A DNA stretch of 11,460 nucleotides, taken from contig NZ_CALIMY010000012.1 of assembly GCF_938045205.1 (NCBI RefSeq), positions 1 to 11,460 on the forward strand, written 5' to 3'. Position 1 is the first letter of the stretch, and each line of letters begins with the position of its first letter. The notes under the pieces were generated by a model. It did not search any database. It was given only the letters and a program-made list of their open reading frames with translations, and was not told the origin of the DNA. A program made the translations under genes and the position numbers. Of the stretch, positions 1-7,096 are shown piece by piece. Origin of the DNA: an uncultured Campylobacter sp. (GTDB lineage Bacteria; Campylobacterota; Campylobacteria; Campylobacterales; Campylobacteraceae).

Positions 1-85
1 TTAAAATTGGATTTCGCATATTATCCACTTATCATAAATGACGTTTTAGTCGAAGCCGTTAGATAAAACACTGCTAAATTTCGTC

Positions 86-895
86 CTAAAATATAGCATA
101 GAGCCCATCTAGTAAGAAATATTTTTTATCTGCAGCGCCTTGATAAAATGGCTTGAAAGTTTCATCATAAGAACGTTCGAAAAAGCCCTGCTTGCTAAGT
201 GTAACAAGCTCTTTATTTATCAGATCAAGCAGTTCGGTATTGCCTTTGCGCACTCCGATGCCTAAGAATTCCGGATTGCCTAGATTTTGGATTGCTACTT
301 CTAAATTGTCGTCGATAATGGAATAAGCTAGCACGATGAGATTATCGTTAACGTAAGCATCGGCTTTGCCTTGTTTAAGCATATCGTAGCATTCGGTAGT
401 AATGGAGCAATGGATTAGATTGTGGATTTTATTTTTATACAAAAAATTTTCTGCCGTAGTCCCGCTACCCTCTACTAGGACCTTTTTGTTTGAAAGATCG
501 TCTATACTTTTGATGCCGTCGCTTTTACGTGTCAAAACTCCCAAACTCATCGAAAAATATGGATAAGAAAAGTCGATTTGCCTTTTTCTATCTTGCGTTA
601 TCGTGATGGTCGCGACTGCAAGATCTACCTTATCGTTTTGTAATGCAGAGATCCTATCGCTGGCATTTAAAGGGACGAACTCGACTCTACCGCGCTTATC
701 ACCGAATATGCTCTTAGCTATAGCATCTGCAAGGTTGATTTCAAAGCCTTCGAAATTACCACTTTTTTCATCACTAAAAGGCGGCCTACCATCACGAACA
801 CCGATTTTAACGACTCCGGCAGATCTGATCTGCTCCAAACTGCCCGCAAAAACACTGCTGCAAAGTGCAAAAATAATGCAAAAAAGTAGTTTCAT
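86..895 (-). CDS. Periplasmic amino-acid ABC transporter substrate-binding protein (PEB1-like, SBP family 3)
   Basis: A 269-residue exported protein that should capture a polar amino acid in the periplasm and deliver it to an ABC permease not present here. Residues 1-17 form a signal peptide with a likely SPase I site after SVFA. No lipobox is seen, so it should be soluble. The family-3 core is clear: GFEINLADAIA at 50-60, then R81 and the stretch 90-113 (DLAVATITIT, DRKR, FSYPY), which carries typical ligand-contacting residues, and an Asp at 184 in lobe 2. Length and motifs fit Campylobacter PEB1a-type proteins (aspartate/glutamate binding), but the ligand cannot be read from sequence. The ATG at 893-895 is preceded by AAGGA (902-906) at 6 nt. 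It ends with TAG. It stands alone, with no permease or ATPase gene beside it within the window. Confidence 0.9.
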   Translation of the reverse strand: MKLLFCIIFALCSSVFAGSLEQIRSAGVVKIGVRDGRPPFSDEKSGNFEGFEINLADAIAKSIFGDKRGRVEFVPLNASDRISALQNDKVDLAVATITITQDRKRQIDFSYPYFSMSLGVLTRKSDGIKSIDDLSNKKVLVEGSGTTAENFLYKNKIHNLIHCSITTECYDMLKQGKADAYVNDNLIVLAYSIIDDNLEVAIQNLGNPEFLGIGVRKGNTELLDLINKELVTLSKQGFFERSYDETFKPFYQGAADKKYFLLDGLYAIF

Positions 896-1307
896 AAACT
901 ATCCTTTTCTTAAATTTAATATTATCCCTTAGATATTGCGTGATTTTACCCTAAAATAGTTAAACATAACTTCAATTACATAATACGGATTGCTAAATCG
1001 GCAGTAAGTGAACGAGATTAGAATTTAAGAAACGATAGATAAATTTTATGAAGTGAAATTTAGCCGTAGCGAAATGTGGCGCAGGAAAGTATAAGCTTTG
1101 ATTAAAATTTATATATCGTAATTTATGGCGCAGTTTTTGCTGTATCGGCATAGAATTTTAATTTGGAATTCATCCATTATACCGGCTTGCTTTTCGAGCT
1201 GGAATTTTTATGTCTTGCCTACGTGCCGCATATCTCGCAATAAGATTTTAAAATTTGCTTGGGTTGAAATGCTGTTTTGTGTTATAGAATTTTGCGGTAT
1301 TTTAAAA
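896..1307. other. AT-rich intergenic region without a supported gene
   Basis: About 410 bases between two minus-strand genes. It has many stops in all frames and several AAAATTT / TTTTAAAATTT words like those scattered through all gaps in this window. A 71-codon plus-strand frame (1125-1340) runs antisense into the 3' end of the next gene. It has no clear ribosome site and no coding character, so it is not called. The left part should hold the promoter and leader of the binding-protein gene. No RNA gene or clear terminator was recognised. Confidence 0.6.
943..948 (-). promoter_or_regulatory. Possible -10 box for the PEB1-like gene
   Basis: On the minus strand this reads TAAAAT, preceded by GGG, about 48 nt upstream of the start codon. 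A second option, ATAATATT near 917-925, lies closer. Campylobacter sigma-70 promoters usually lack a conserved -35, so only the -10 can be proposed. Weak evidence. Confidence 0.3.
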
Positions 1308-1811
1308 CTATTTTTCGCCAACTTCTACGATTTTGCTTAGCACGTATTGTTCTAGCTCGCGTCTAGGCACGTCGTTTTTGAGCGCTTCGTTGTAGATATT
1401 TTCGACTATGCGGCTGTATTTTTCGTAGGGGAAGTAGAGGAAATGGTTTGCCCAAGCGCGTTTGATGAGCTCGTGGGTTAGCTTTTTTCTAGCCCACGCT
1501 TTGAAGCAATCAAAGCCGATAAAAACCGCCGACGTCGCTATGATCGTAAATAAAATGGAGAAGTGAAAGTCGATCTTTTCAAACATCGCGTGCGTCAGCG
1601 TTATCAAAAACATAACGCAGACGAATGCGAAGCAAGCGAAGATCACGTAGGATTTGCCGTAGTTAAATTTAAAATTTAGCTTCGAAGGATCGACGAGCAT
1701 CCCGTCGTTAAACTCGGCGTTGGCTTCGAGTAGATCACGGAAAAGCACGGGTTTATGCGATACATGAAACATAATATCTAAAAGTCTATCTTTAAAATTT
1801 GATTTATCCAT
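1308..1811 (-). CDS. Hypothetical two-helix membrane protein
   Basis: A 167-residue protein I do not recognise. It has an N-terminal charged part of about 50 residues and two hydrophobic helices at about 53-75 and 84-103. A charged, basic-then-mixed cytoplasmic-looking C-terminal domain of about 65 residues (105-167) contains several aromatic residues (HFLYFPYEKY) and ends in a helix-like stretch. There is no signal peptide or catalytic motif. The start ATG at 1809-1811 follows AAGGAG (minus strand, 1817-1822) at 5 nt, and a TATAAT box lies 24 nt upstream, so expression is credible. It is divergent from the aminotransferase gene and is followed by a long gap, so it is probably monocistronic. 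It stays hypothetical. Confidence 0.75.
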   Translation of the reverse strand: MDKSNFKDRLLDIMFHVSHKPVLFRDLLEANAEFNDGMLVDPSKLNFKFNYGKSYVIFACFAFVCVMFLITLTHAMFEKIDFHFSILFTIIATSAVFIGFDCFKAWARKKLTHELIKRAWANHFLYFPYEKYSRIVENIYNEALKNDVPRRELEQYVLSKIVEVGEK

Positions 1812-1835
1812 CGGAGCTCCTTCGATTTTTGCGGC

Positions 1836-1841
1836 ATTATA
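1836..1841 (-). promoter_or_regulatory. -10 box (TATAAT) for the 1308-1811 gene
   Basis: The minus strand reads AAGATATAATGCCGC, a perfect TATAAT located 24 nt upstream of the ATG at 1811. The upstream stretch is A/T-rich, as expected for sigma-70 promoters of this group. Seen directly; function is inferred. Confidence 0.55.
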
Positions 1842-1864
1842 TCTTAAATTAAATTGTTATAAGA

Positions 1865-1870
1865 TAAAAT
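1865..1870 (+). promoter_or_regulatory. Probable -10 box (TAAAAT) for the aminotransferase gene
   Basis: AAGATAAAATAG lies 24 nt upstream of the ATG at 1895, with an AAGGAG ribosome site at 1884-1889 between them. It sits back-to-back with the minus-strand TATAAT at 1836-1841, so both divergent promoters share about 35 bp of A/T-rich DNA. Confidence 0.4.
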
Positions 1871-1894
1871 AGCGCGAAATTTCAAGGAGCGATT

Positions 1895-2773
1895 ATGTTT
1901 GAAATCAGCGGAATGAGCGGCGACGAGATAGTTTATATTAACGGCAAATTTTGTAAAGCCAAAGAGGCCGCAATAAGCCCTTTTGATCGCGGTTTCGTGC
2001 TTGGAGACGGCATTTATGAAGTAGCACCCGTTGTAAATTCTAAAATTTGCGACAGAGCGGATTTTTGGGAGCGCTTTGAGCGTAGCGCCGCGCAGATCGA
2101 GCTGAAAATTCCATATTCTCGCGAAAAATATGAAGAAATTTTATATGAGCTCATCGCGCAGGGCGGCGTAAAAGAGGGCGCTTTCTACACTCAGATCACA
2201 AGAGGCGCAGCGATGCGCGATTTTGATTACGCCCGCGGCATAGAGCCCAGCGTATTTGCCTTTGTCTATCATACGCAAATTTTTGATAATCCGCTCGCAA
2301 AAGAGGGGATCGAGATCGTAAGCCTGCCCGAGATCCGCTGGCATAGGCGCGATATAAAATCGATCTCGCTTTTAGCCCAGTGTATCTTAAAGCACGAGGC
2401 CCACAAAGCGGGCGCTTATGAGTGCTTTTTGATTGAGGACGGGCTTGTTACCGAGTGTTCGAGCTCCAGCGCATTTATCATCAAAGATGACGTTCTTATC
2501 ACGCGGCCGCTTTCAAACGACATACTGCCGGGCATCCGCCGCAAGGTGATCCTAGGCCTTGCCGAGCAGGCGGGGCTTAGCGTGCAACAGCGGGCGTTTG
2601 GAATGAGCGAGGTTTATGAGGCCGATGAAGCCTTTATCAGCGCGGCAACGCTGATGGTGCTGCCGATCGTAAAGGCTGACGGCAGAGCGATCGGCGGCGG
2701 TGCGGTCGGCAAATACGTACCGCGACTGCGCGAGATGTATGCCGCGCGGCTAAGAGCCGAAGCGGGACTGTAA
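1895..2773 (+). CDS. Class IV PLP-dependent aminotransferase, D-amino-acid transaminase-like
   Basis: A 292-residue cytoplasmic enzyme of fold-type IV, the family of D-amino-acid and branched-chain transaminases and aminodeoxychorismate lyase. Seen: DRGFVLGDGIYEV at 31-43, TRG at 102-104, the probable PLP-binding Lys155 in DIKSISLL, and Glu187 in VTEC, expected to face the pyridine nitrogen. Overall spacing matches Bacillus D-amino-acid transaminase, whose products D-Ala and D-Glu feed peptidoglycan. Several pocket residues differ. Relative to Bacillus Tyr31, Arg98 and His100 it has Phe34, Arg108 and Phe110, and TEGSSSN is TECSSSS. Substrate range is therefore uncertain, and a branched-chain or lyase role cannot be excluded. 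The start is set by AAGGAG at 1884-1889, 5 nt from the ATG. It is convergent with the next gene over a hairpin. Confidence 0.88.
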   Translation: MFEISGMSGDEIVYINGKFCKAKEAAISPFDRGFVLGDGIYEVAPVVNSKICDRADFWERFERSAAQIELKIPYSREKYEEILYELIAQGGVKEGAFYTQITRGAAMRDFDYARGIEPSVFAFVYHTQIFDNPLAKEGIEIVSLPEIRWHRRDIKSISLLAQCILKHEAHKAGAYECFLIEDGLVTECSSSSAFIIKDDVLITRPLSNDILPGIRRKVILGLAEQAGLSVQQRAFGMSEVYEADEAFISAATLMVLPIVKADGRAIGGGAVGKYVPRLREMYAARLRAEAGL

Positions 2774-2787
2774 TAGGGCGGTCAAAT

Positions 2788-2819
2788 TTAGCCCGTTAAA
2801 TTTAAATTATGCGGGCTGA
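2788..2819. terminator. Possible bidirectional terminator hairpin between convergent genes
   Basis: AGCCCG (2790-2795) pairs perfectly with CGGGCT (2812-2817), with one or two weaker pairs on each side and an A/T-rich loop of about 15 nt. Both flanks are A/T-rich (AAATTT), though neither has a long pure T tract. Its place, between the stop at 2773 and the opposite stop at 2820, is right for a shared terminator. Confidence 0.5.
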
Positions 2820-3785
2820 TTAAATTTTGCTTTCTAGCTCCCCGGTTATGTGACCCAGCTCGCTTACTAATTCTAAGATTTCAGCCAGTTCGTATTGGTG
2901 AGCATATGTCGTTCCAGTAGTTGGAGGTATGCTAAATAGCTCTGTTTCAAAGCGGTTCGGCGCGCCGTTTAGAAATAGGTAAAATTTATTATCCATAAAT
3001 GCCGCACTGATGCTAAATTTATAATAGTATCGCTTCAGCTCATTTAGTCGCTCCATCAACGTAGGCGTCAATAGATAGCGAGCTTCGACCTTGTCGTCAG
3101 CAAACACGCGAAATTCGCTGTTAAAAACGACGTTGTCCATTAGCTCCTTCTCGCCTAAAATTTTTGTATTTAGCTCGCGGCTCGCTAAGATGGTTTTGGC
3201 GTAAAATCTCTTGCCGAATTCGCATATCAGCACGCTGCCGTTAAAATCCATATACGCATCATATAAGCTCATCGCAAGCGAAGCTAGCTTCACATAGGTA
3301 TTGTCTATGCCTAGATCGTAGTTCTTTTTGATTCTAATCGCCTCGCTGAGGCTAAATTTTACCCCATCCCATTCGCCTTTTATCTCATCTTCGCTGATAA
3401 AATCGGAGTTTGCAAAGATTCCCGCTCGCCTGAATTCCTTCGCGCTTATGCCGCGGCCTGGCGAATAAGTAAGCTGCGGATACGCCTGTGAGATCGCCGT
3501 GCGCACCAAAACTTTTTTGTAAAATAGTTTATATTCATAAGCGGCGTCTGCAATGCCGTCGTAAATGCAAGCAATATAAATAATCAAAAGCACCGCGTAG
3601 ACAAGATAAGCTTCGATCATCTTGTAATCCGTATCATCGTCTGTTTTAAATACCGCATCGATCGCAAACATCACGATAAATGGGAACAGATACAAAAATA
3701 CTATCTTGGCATAGATCATCACTACCTTGCAAATACACTTTTTTTGTTTGGCTCTACTTAGCGCTATCGCTCTTTCTAGTTGCAT
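2820..3785 (-). CDS. DUF3137 family membrane protein
   Basis: A 321-residue protein of the uncharacterised DUF3137 family. The hallmark is at 227-241, VFADDKVEARYLLTP, followed by LMERL, a stretch typical of this family's C-terminal part. The N-terminus is basic (1-20), then come two hydrophobic helices at about 23-45 and 57-76, followed by a large soluble domain, probably cytoplasmic. The function of the family is not known. The gene is the second in an operon: the ATG at 3785 is preceded by TAAGGA, where TAA is the stop of the helicase gene and AAGGA (3791-3795) is its ribosome site at 5 nt. Translation is therefore likely coupled to that gene. A hairpin follows the stop codon. Confidence 0.85.
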   Translation of the reverse strand: MQLERAIALSRAKQKKCICKVVMIYAKIVFLYLFPFIVMFAIDAVFKTDDDTDYKMIEAYLVYAVLLIIYIACIYDGIADAAYEYKLFYKKVLVRTAISQAYPQLTYSPGRGISAKEFRRAGIFANSDFISEDEIKGEWDGVKFSLSEAIRIKKNYDLGIDNTYVKLASLAMSLYDAYMDFNGSVLICEFGKRFYAKTILASRELNTKILGEKELMDNVVFNSEFRVFADDKVEARYLLTPTLMERLNELKRYYYKFSISAAFMDNKFYLFLNGAPNRFETELFSIPPTTGTTYAHQYELAEILELVSELGHITGELESKI

Positions 3786-3793
3786 GCATTTCC

Positions 3794-5131
3794 TTAAATT
3801 TTTTGATCCGAAATTTTATAAAATTCGTTCTCTTGATAAAATTTCACTACGGCTTCATCCGCGCTTGCGTTGCGCTGCAAATACCGCAACAAAGGCTCCG
3901 CGCGCGTATATATCACCCCGAGCCCCGCAAGGCTCGTCGCTCGCGAAAGCGCCACGTAGAGCTGCCCCTTGGCAAAGATCCTGTCGATGTCGCAGATGAG
4001 CTGCGGGATGCTCATGCCTTGGGATTTGTGGATCGTGATGGCATATGCGAGCTTGAGCGGGAACTGATAATACCGCGCCAGCACGACCTGCTCGGCATCC
4101 GTGCCGCTTGCGGCGATCTCGCTTAGTTCGTATGTTTGCAGCCCCACGCGGCTTAACATGCCCGAGGGCTTTTTTACGACTACGCTTTCGATCTCGCCGC
4201 CGGAGCTTTTTTCGATCTTTTCGACTACGCCTTGCTCGCCGTTAAAAAACTCGCCGCTCTTGTTTGCGGTAAACAGCACCTTTGCGCCTTCTTTTAGCGT
4301 CAGACTTTGCGGCGTATTTAGCAAGGCGATCCATTTTTGAATTTTCTGCTCGCTCACGCCGCTTTGTAGCGCTTCATAAACGCCCTCAAAGCTGCTCTGC
4401 GGTGCGCTAAGCTTGGCTAATCTGGCGCTATTTATCGCATCTACTTCGGCGTTTCGGCCCGAGATTATCGTAGCGTTCGGCTCAGCTCGCGCGGCATCGA
4501 TGAGCAAAGATCGCATCAGCTCCGCCGTCTGCTCGCTTGGGGTGCCGAGCCGCAGCTCGCAAAGCAGGCGGTATAGCGCCGCATCTGCGGTGCGCTTGGA
4601 GCCTATCATCTCGACGTAAAAAAACTCGCACTGCTTCCACGCGTACGAGCCAAAGGCGTAATCCGAGTCGCTAAATAGGCTCGCGCGCGGCGCACTCTCG
4701 CCCTCTTTGCGCACCGGCGGAAGCTGATAAAAATCGCCCGTAACGAGCAGCCGTCCGTTAAATTTAGAATTTGAAATTCTAAGATAGATCATCTCGAAAA
4801 GCTCGGCGCCGATCATCGAAATTTCATCGATCACGATGAGATCCGCGAGGGCTAAAATTTTTCGCAGCTCGCTTAGTTTGCCGCTTTGTTTTCGATCGAA
4901 GCTTTTTAACTCCTCGTGGTTTTTGCAAATGCCGAAGCGAAAGAAGCTATGCACGGTCACGCCGCCGATCTCTACGGCGCTGATGCCGGTGCTGCCGAGT
5001 ACGATGACGAGCTTGCCGCGAGCGCGGTAATCCTCGATGAGCTCTTTTATCACGTAGCTTTTGCCCACGCCTGCGCCGCCCGTGATGAAAATATTGCGAT
5101 CTTTTAGCTTCTGGATGATGAAATTTATCAA
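3794..5131 (-). CDS. PIF1/RecD-like superfamily 1B DNA helicase
   Basis: A 445-residue ATP-dependent 5'-3' helicase of the PIF1/RecD2 type, a cytoplasmic protein acting on DNA ends, forks or structured DNA. Motifs in order: Walker A GGAGVGKS (18-25), a Q/Ia-like STGISAVEIGG (47-57), Walker B VIDEIS (100-105), GDFYQLPPV (132-140), a KR pair at 179-180 where PIF1 proteins have the FRQ arginine, AYAITIHKSQG (362-372) and LYVALSRAT (391-399). All key residues are present. It is compact, without an added nuclease or zinc domain. The start codon is TTG at 5129-5131: TAGGA (5138-5142) lies 6 nt upstream, no ATG occurs in frame until residue 107, and a stop lies in frame at 5156-5158. It is the first gene of an operon with the DUF3137 gene. 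Confidence 0.9.
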   Translation of the reverse strand: MINFIIQKLKDRNIFITGGAGVGKSYVIKELIEDYRARGKLVIVLGSTGISAVEIGGVTVHSFFRFGICKNHEELKSFDRKQSGKLSELRKILALADLIVIDEISMIGAELFEMIYLRISNSKFNGRLLVTGDFYQLPPVRKEGESAPRASLFSDSDYAFGSYAWKQCEFFYVEMIGSKRTADAALYRLLCELRLGTPSEQTAELMRSLLIDAARAEPNATIISGRNAEVDAINSARLAKLSAPQSSFEGVYEALQSGVSEQKIQKWIALLNTPQSLTLKEGAKVLFTANKSGEFFNGEQGVVEKIEKSSGGEIESVVVKKPSGMLSRVGLQTYELSEIAASGTDAEQVVLARYYQFPLKLAYAITIHKSQGMSIPQLICDIDRIFAKGQLYVALSRATSLAGLGVIYTRAEPLLRYLQRNASADEAVVKFYQENEFYKISDQKI

Positions 5132-5144
5132 GTTTTTTCCTATT

Positions 5145-5167
5145 TTTTGGCAAAATTATAGCCAAAA
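5145..5167. repeat. Palindrome in the divergent helicase/hydrolase promoter region
   Basis: Perfect 7-bp arms TTTTGGC (5145-5151) and GCCAAAA (5161-5167) flank a 9-bp A/T spacer that contains the minus-strand TATAAT. The position, between two divergent genes and over a -10 box, fits an operator, but a chance palindrome in A/T-rich DNA cannot be excluded. Confidence 0.4.
5155..5160 (-). promoter_or_regulatory. -10 box (TATAAT) for the helicase-DUF3137 operon
   Basis: The minus strand reads GGCTATAATTTTG, a perfect TATAAT 23 nt upstream of the TTG start at 5131. It lies inside the spacer of the palindrome at 5145-5167. No -35 is evident, as is usual in this group. Confidence 0.5.
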
Positions 5168-5187
5168 TTTTTTAAAAGGCATTTTGT

Positions 5188-6549
5188 TTGAAACGACTAG
5201 TATCTCTTATCTTCGTAGCTTTAGTTCTTGCAGGTTGCGGTAAAACCATCCATAAGTTTATCCCGGAAAATCCCGCTGTTTTGGATCTCGAATACGCTCA
5301 AAACAGCGAGCGACTACCGGCTCCCGCTTCGGTGCAAAACATAAGCGGAAGTGCGTTTAAGAGCCGCTATTTTAAAATTTGGTTTGACGATGTGCCCGTG
5401 AAGGCGGAAATCGATACGTTTTGGGGGCTTAATTACGCAAAGGGGCGCCACTTTGACGCCGCAGGCAGGATATATAACGACGCGATCTATCAAAGCATCC
5501 GCACAAACGCCAATGAAGAGGCGTTCGGGCTGATCTCCGAGCCCGCTATAACGGTAAAAAACGCGCTGCTGCGAAATATCCCAAGCGATCTGCCGATTTT
5601 CGGCGATCCGAGCGAGCCGGGGGAGGGCGAGCCGTTTGATTACGCCGCAAATTCCGCCGTGGGCGTGGGCTATCCGATGCTGCTATCGCATTACAGCAGA
5701 GATGGCGCTTGGGCGTTCGTGCGCAACGACGGCGTGTGGAGCTGGATCAGAAGCGATGCGATAAAGCGCATCAGCCCACAGCAGGCGGATATCTACGCAA
5801 ATTCTAAATTTATAACGATCCTGCGCGAGGGCGCCGCCGTCTATGACGTAAACGGCGCGGAGCTTTTTAGGGCGCGCACCGGCACGATCCTGCCGTATGA
5901 TTTTAGCGGCAAGCGCGATCTTGGCGGCACGCTCGGCGTGCGGAGCGTATTTAGCGGCGAAATTTTAACGCAGTTTGGCGGCAAAAGATATTTCGTTAGC
6001 GCGGAGGATGCGAGGCTTTGGCCCGCGCCGCTTGATGAGCAGAACTCAAAGATCGTAGCCGCTAGCCTGCTCGGGCAGAAATACGGCTGGGGCGGGTATA
6101 AATTTCTTCGCGATTGCTCGCTTATGACGAAAGACTTTTTGGCAAATTTCGGGCTGTGGCTGCCGCGAAATTCTAAGGCGCAATCGGGCCGCGGCGAGCG
6201 TTTTTCGCTGGCGGGGATGAGCGCGGATGAAAAGCTTGAGCTCATCGGCAAAAACGGCGTGGCGTATAAAACCCTGCTGTATATGCCCGGCCACGTGATG
6301 CTCTACGTAGGGCAGGTGGACGGCAAGCCTGCGGTGCTACACGATATCTGGGGGCTTCGCACGATGGATGGCGGGCGCGCGGTCATCGGGCGCACGGCGA
6401 TTACGTCGCTTACTATCGGCTCAGATCGCGCCGACATCGCCGAGGATCGCCTGCTGATCTCGCGTATCAGCGCGATGAGCGTGCTCTCGGGCGAGGAGGA
6501 CGGTGCTTTGGACGATCAGTTCGGCTCTGCGGATTTCGGTGCAAATTAA
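5188..6549 (+). CDS. SH3-domain NlpC/P60 peptidoglycan hydrolase, lipoprotein
   Basis: A 453-residue predicted cell-wall peptidase of the NlpC/P60 class with an N-terminal stabilising region and bacterial SH3 domains. Such enzymes cleave peptide stems of peptidoglycan. Residues 1-16 are a lipoprotein signal with lipobox LAGC and lipidation at Cys17, so it should be anchored in an envelope membrane facing the periplasm. SH3-like parts lie at about 120-270 (YPMLLSHYSRDGAWAFVR is typical). The catalytic domain follows: YGWGG (299-303), RDCS with nucleophile Cys310, LPRNSKAQ (325-332), PGHVMLYVG with His369, and His385 in VLHDIWG. The full Cys-His-His set is present. The start is TTG at 5188, with AAAAGG at 5174-5179 placed 8 nt upstream. 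No in-frame ATG gives the signal peptide. A charged, acidic tail of about 20 residues ends the protein. Confidence 0.9.
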   Translation: MKRLVSLIFVALVLAGCGKTIHKFIPENPAVLDLEYAQNSERLPAPASVQNISGSAFKSRYFKIWFDDVPVKAEIDTFWGLNYAKGRHFDAAGRIYNDAIYQSIRTNANEEAFGLISEPAITVKNALLRNIPSDLPIFGDPSEPGEGEPFDYAANSAVGVGYPMLLSHYSRDGAWAFVRNDGVWSWIRSDAIKRISPQQADIYANSKFITILREGAAVYDVNGAELFRARTGTILPYDFSGKRDLGGTLGVRSVFSGEILTQFGGKRYFVSAEDARLWPAPLDEQNSKIVAASLLGQKYGWGGYKFLRDCSLMTKDFLANFGLWLPRNSKAQSGRGERFSLAGMSADEKLELIGKNGVAYKTLLYMPGHVMLYVGQVDGKPAVLHDIWGLRTMDGGRAVIGRTAITSLTIGSDRADIAEDRLLISRISAMSVLSGEEDGALDDQFGSADFGAN

Positions 6550-7096
6550 ACGCTGTCTCGTAAAAAATAGAGAGCGAGCTATGGGCGATGGCCTCAGAAA
6601 AAAGCAAGCGACGAGAATCGGATGCATGTAAAAAGAGCGGACCGCGCGCTACTGAGATGAGTGCAAGCCGTCGCCGCTACCAAAAGCGGCGCGTTGCTTG
6701 CGTATATCTCTGTGAACTGCTCGTCGCTATGGATAGAAGCTCGCGGGTATAAGCGCGCGCTCGCCGCCGCTAACCCTTGCAATCGCTTCGTCTAAAACAT
6801 CGCCTCTTGCGTATTTCTTACTAGCGATGTGTTTGTTGTTTCGTCGTGCCTACTAGGCGCATCGCTAAATTTTACATTTCGTGTCTTCATCGCCAATATA
6901 CGCGCCCTTGCGCCGTCGGTAAATTTTGCTTTAAAATTTCGTTTGAAATTTTAAAGGAGCCGTCGCGAGCCAGGTAAAATTTCATTCGCTCGGCTCTTAA
7001 AATTTTAAGAAACGCTTTTTCGCTAAATGTGCAGACGGCTCTAAATGCGCCCAGACTTCAGCCGAAGCTATTTTTCGCCGCAAGCGGGAGCGTGCG
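6550..7096. other. Gene-poor region with short start-less or broken minus-strand frames
   Basis: About 550 bases with no convincing gene. Two minus-strand stretches look somewhat protein-like. One is a 32-codon frame starting at 6985 and stopping at 6887 (begins MKFYLARDGSFKISNEIL). The other is a 40-codon frame open from 6849 to the stop at 6727 (ends ARVSGGERALIPASFYP) that has no start codon. They are in different frames, and the bases between them are open only in the third frame, so two frameshifts would be needed to join them. I cannot assign a family. They may be the remains of a small gene or chance frames. AAATTTT words and hairpins occupy 6920-7010. Confidence 0.4.
6930..6955. repeat. 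Perfect A/T-rich inverted repeat, 11-bp arms
   Basis: TTTAAAATTTC (6930-6940) and GAAATTTTAAA (6945-6955) are exact reverse complements with a 4-nt GTTT loop. It is directly followed by a second imperfect hairpin with arms AAGGAGCCG / CGGCTCTT (6955-6962 and 6991-6998), and then by the palindrome TTAAAATTTTAA at 6997-7008. Terminator-like in shape but far from any gene end. Confidence 0.6.

Noticed and set aside
1125..1340. Plus-strand 71-codon frame between two minus-strand genes
   Set aside because: No ribosome site, no family resemblance, unusual composition, and its end is antisense to the 3' end of the 1308-1811 gene.
3680..4126. Plus-strand 148-codon frame over the helicase/DUF3137 junction
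   Set aside because: It is antisense to two well-supported genes and consists of low-complexity Arg/Ala-rich sequence.
5841..6251. Minus-strand 136-codon frame inside the NlpC/P60 gene
   Set aside because: It is antisense to a gene whose catalytic motifs are all present, and has no ribosome site or known motif.
6594..6782. Minus-strand 62-codon frame with an ATG
   Set aside because: It overlaps, in another frame, a more protein-like stretch, has no ribosome site, and its sequence is not recognisable.
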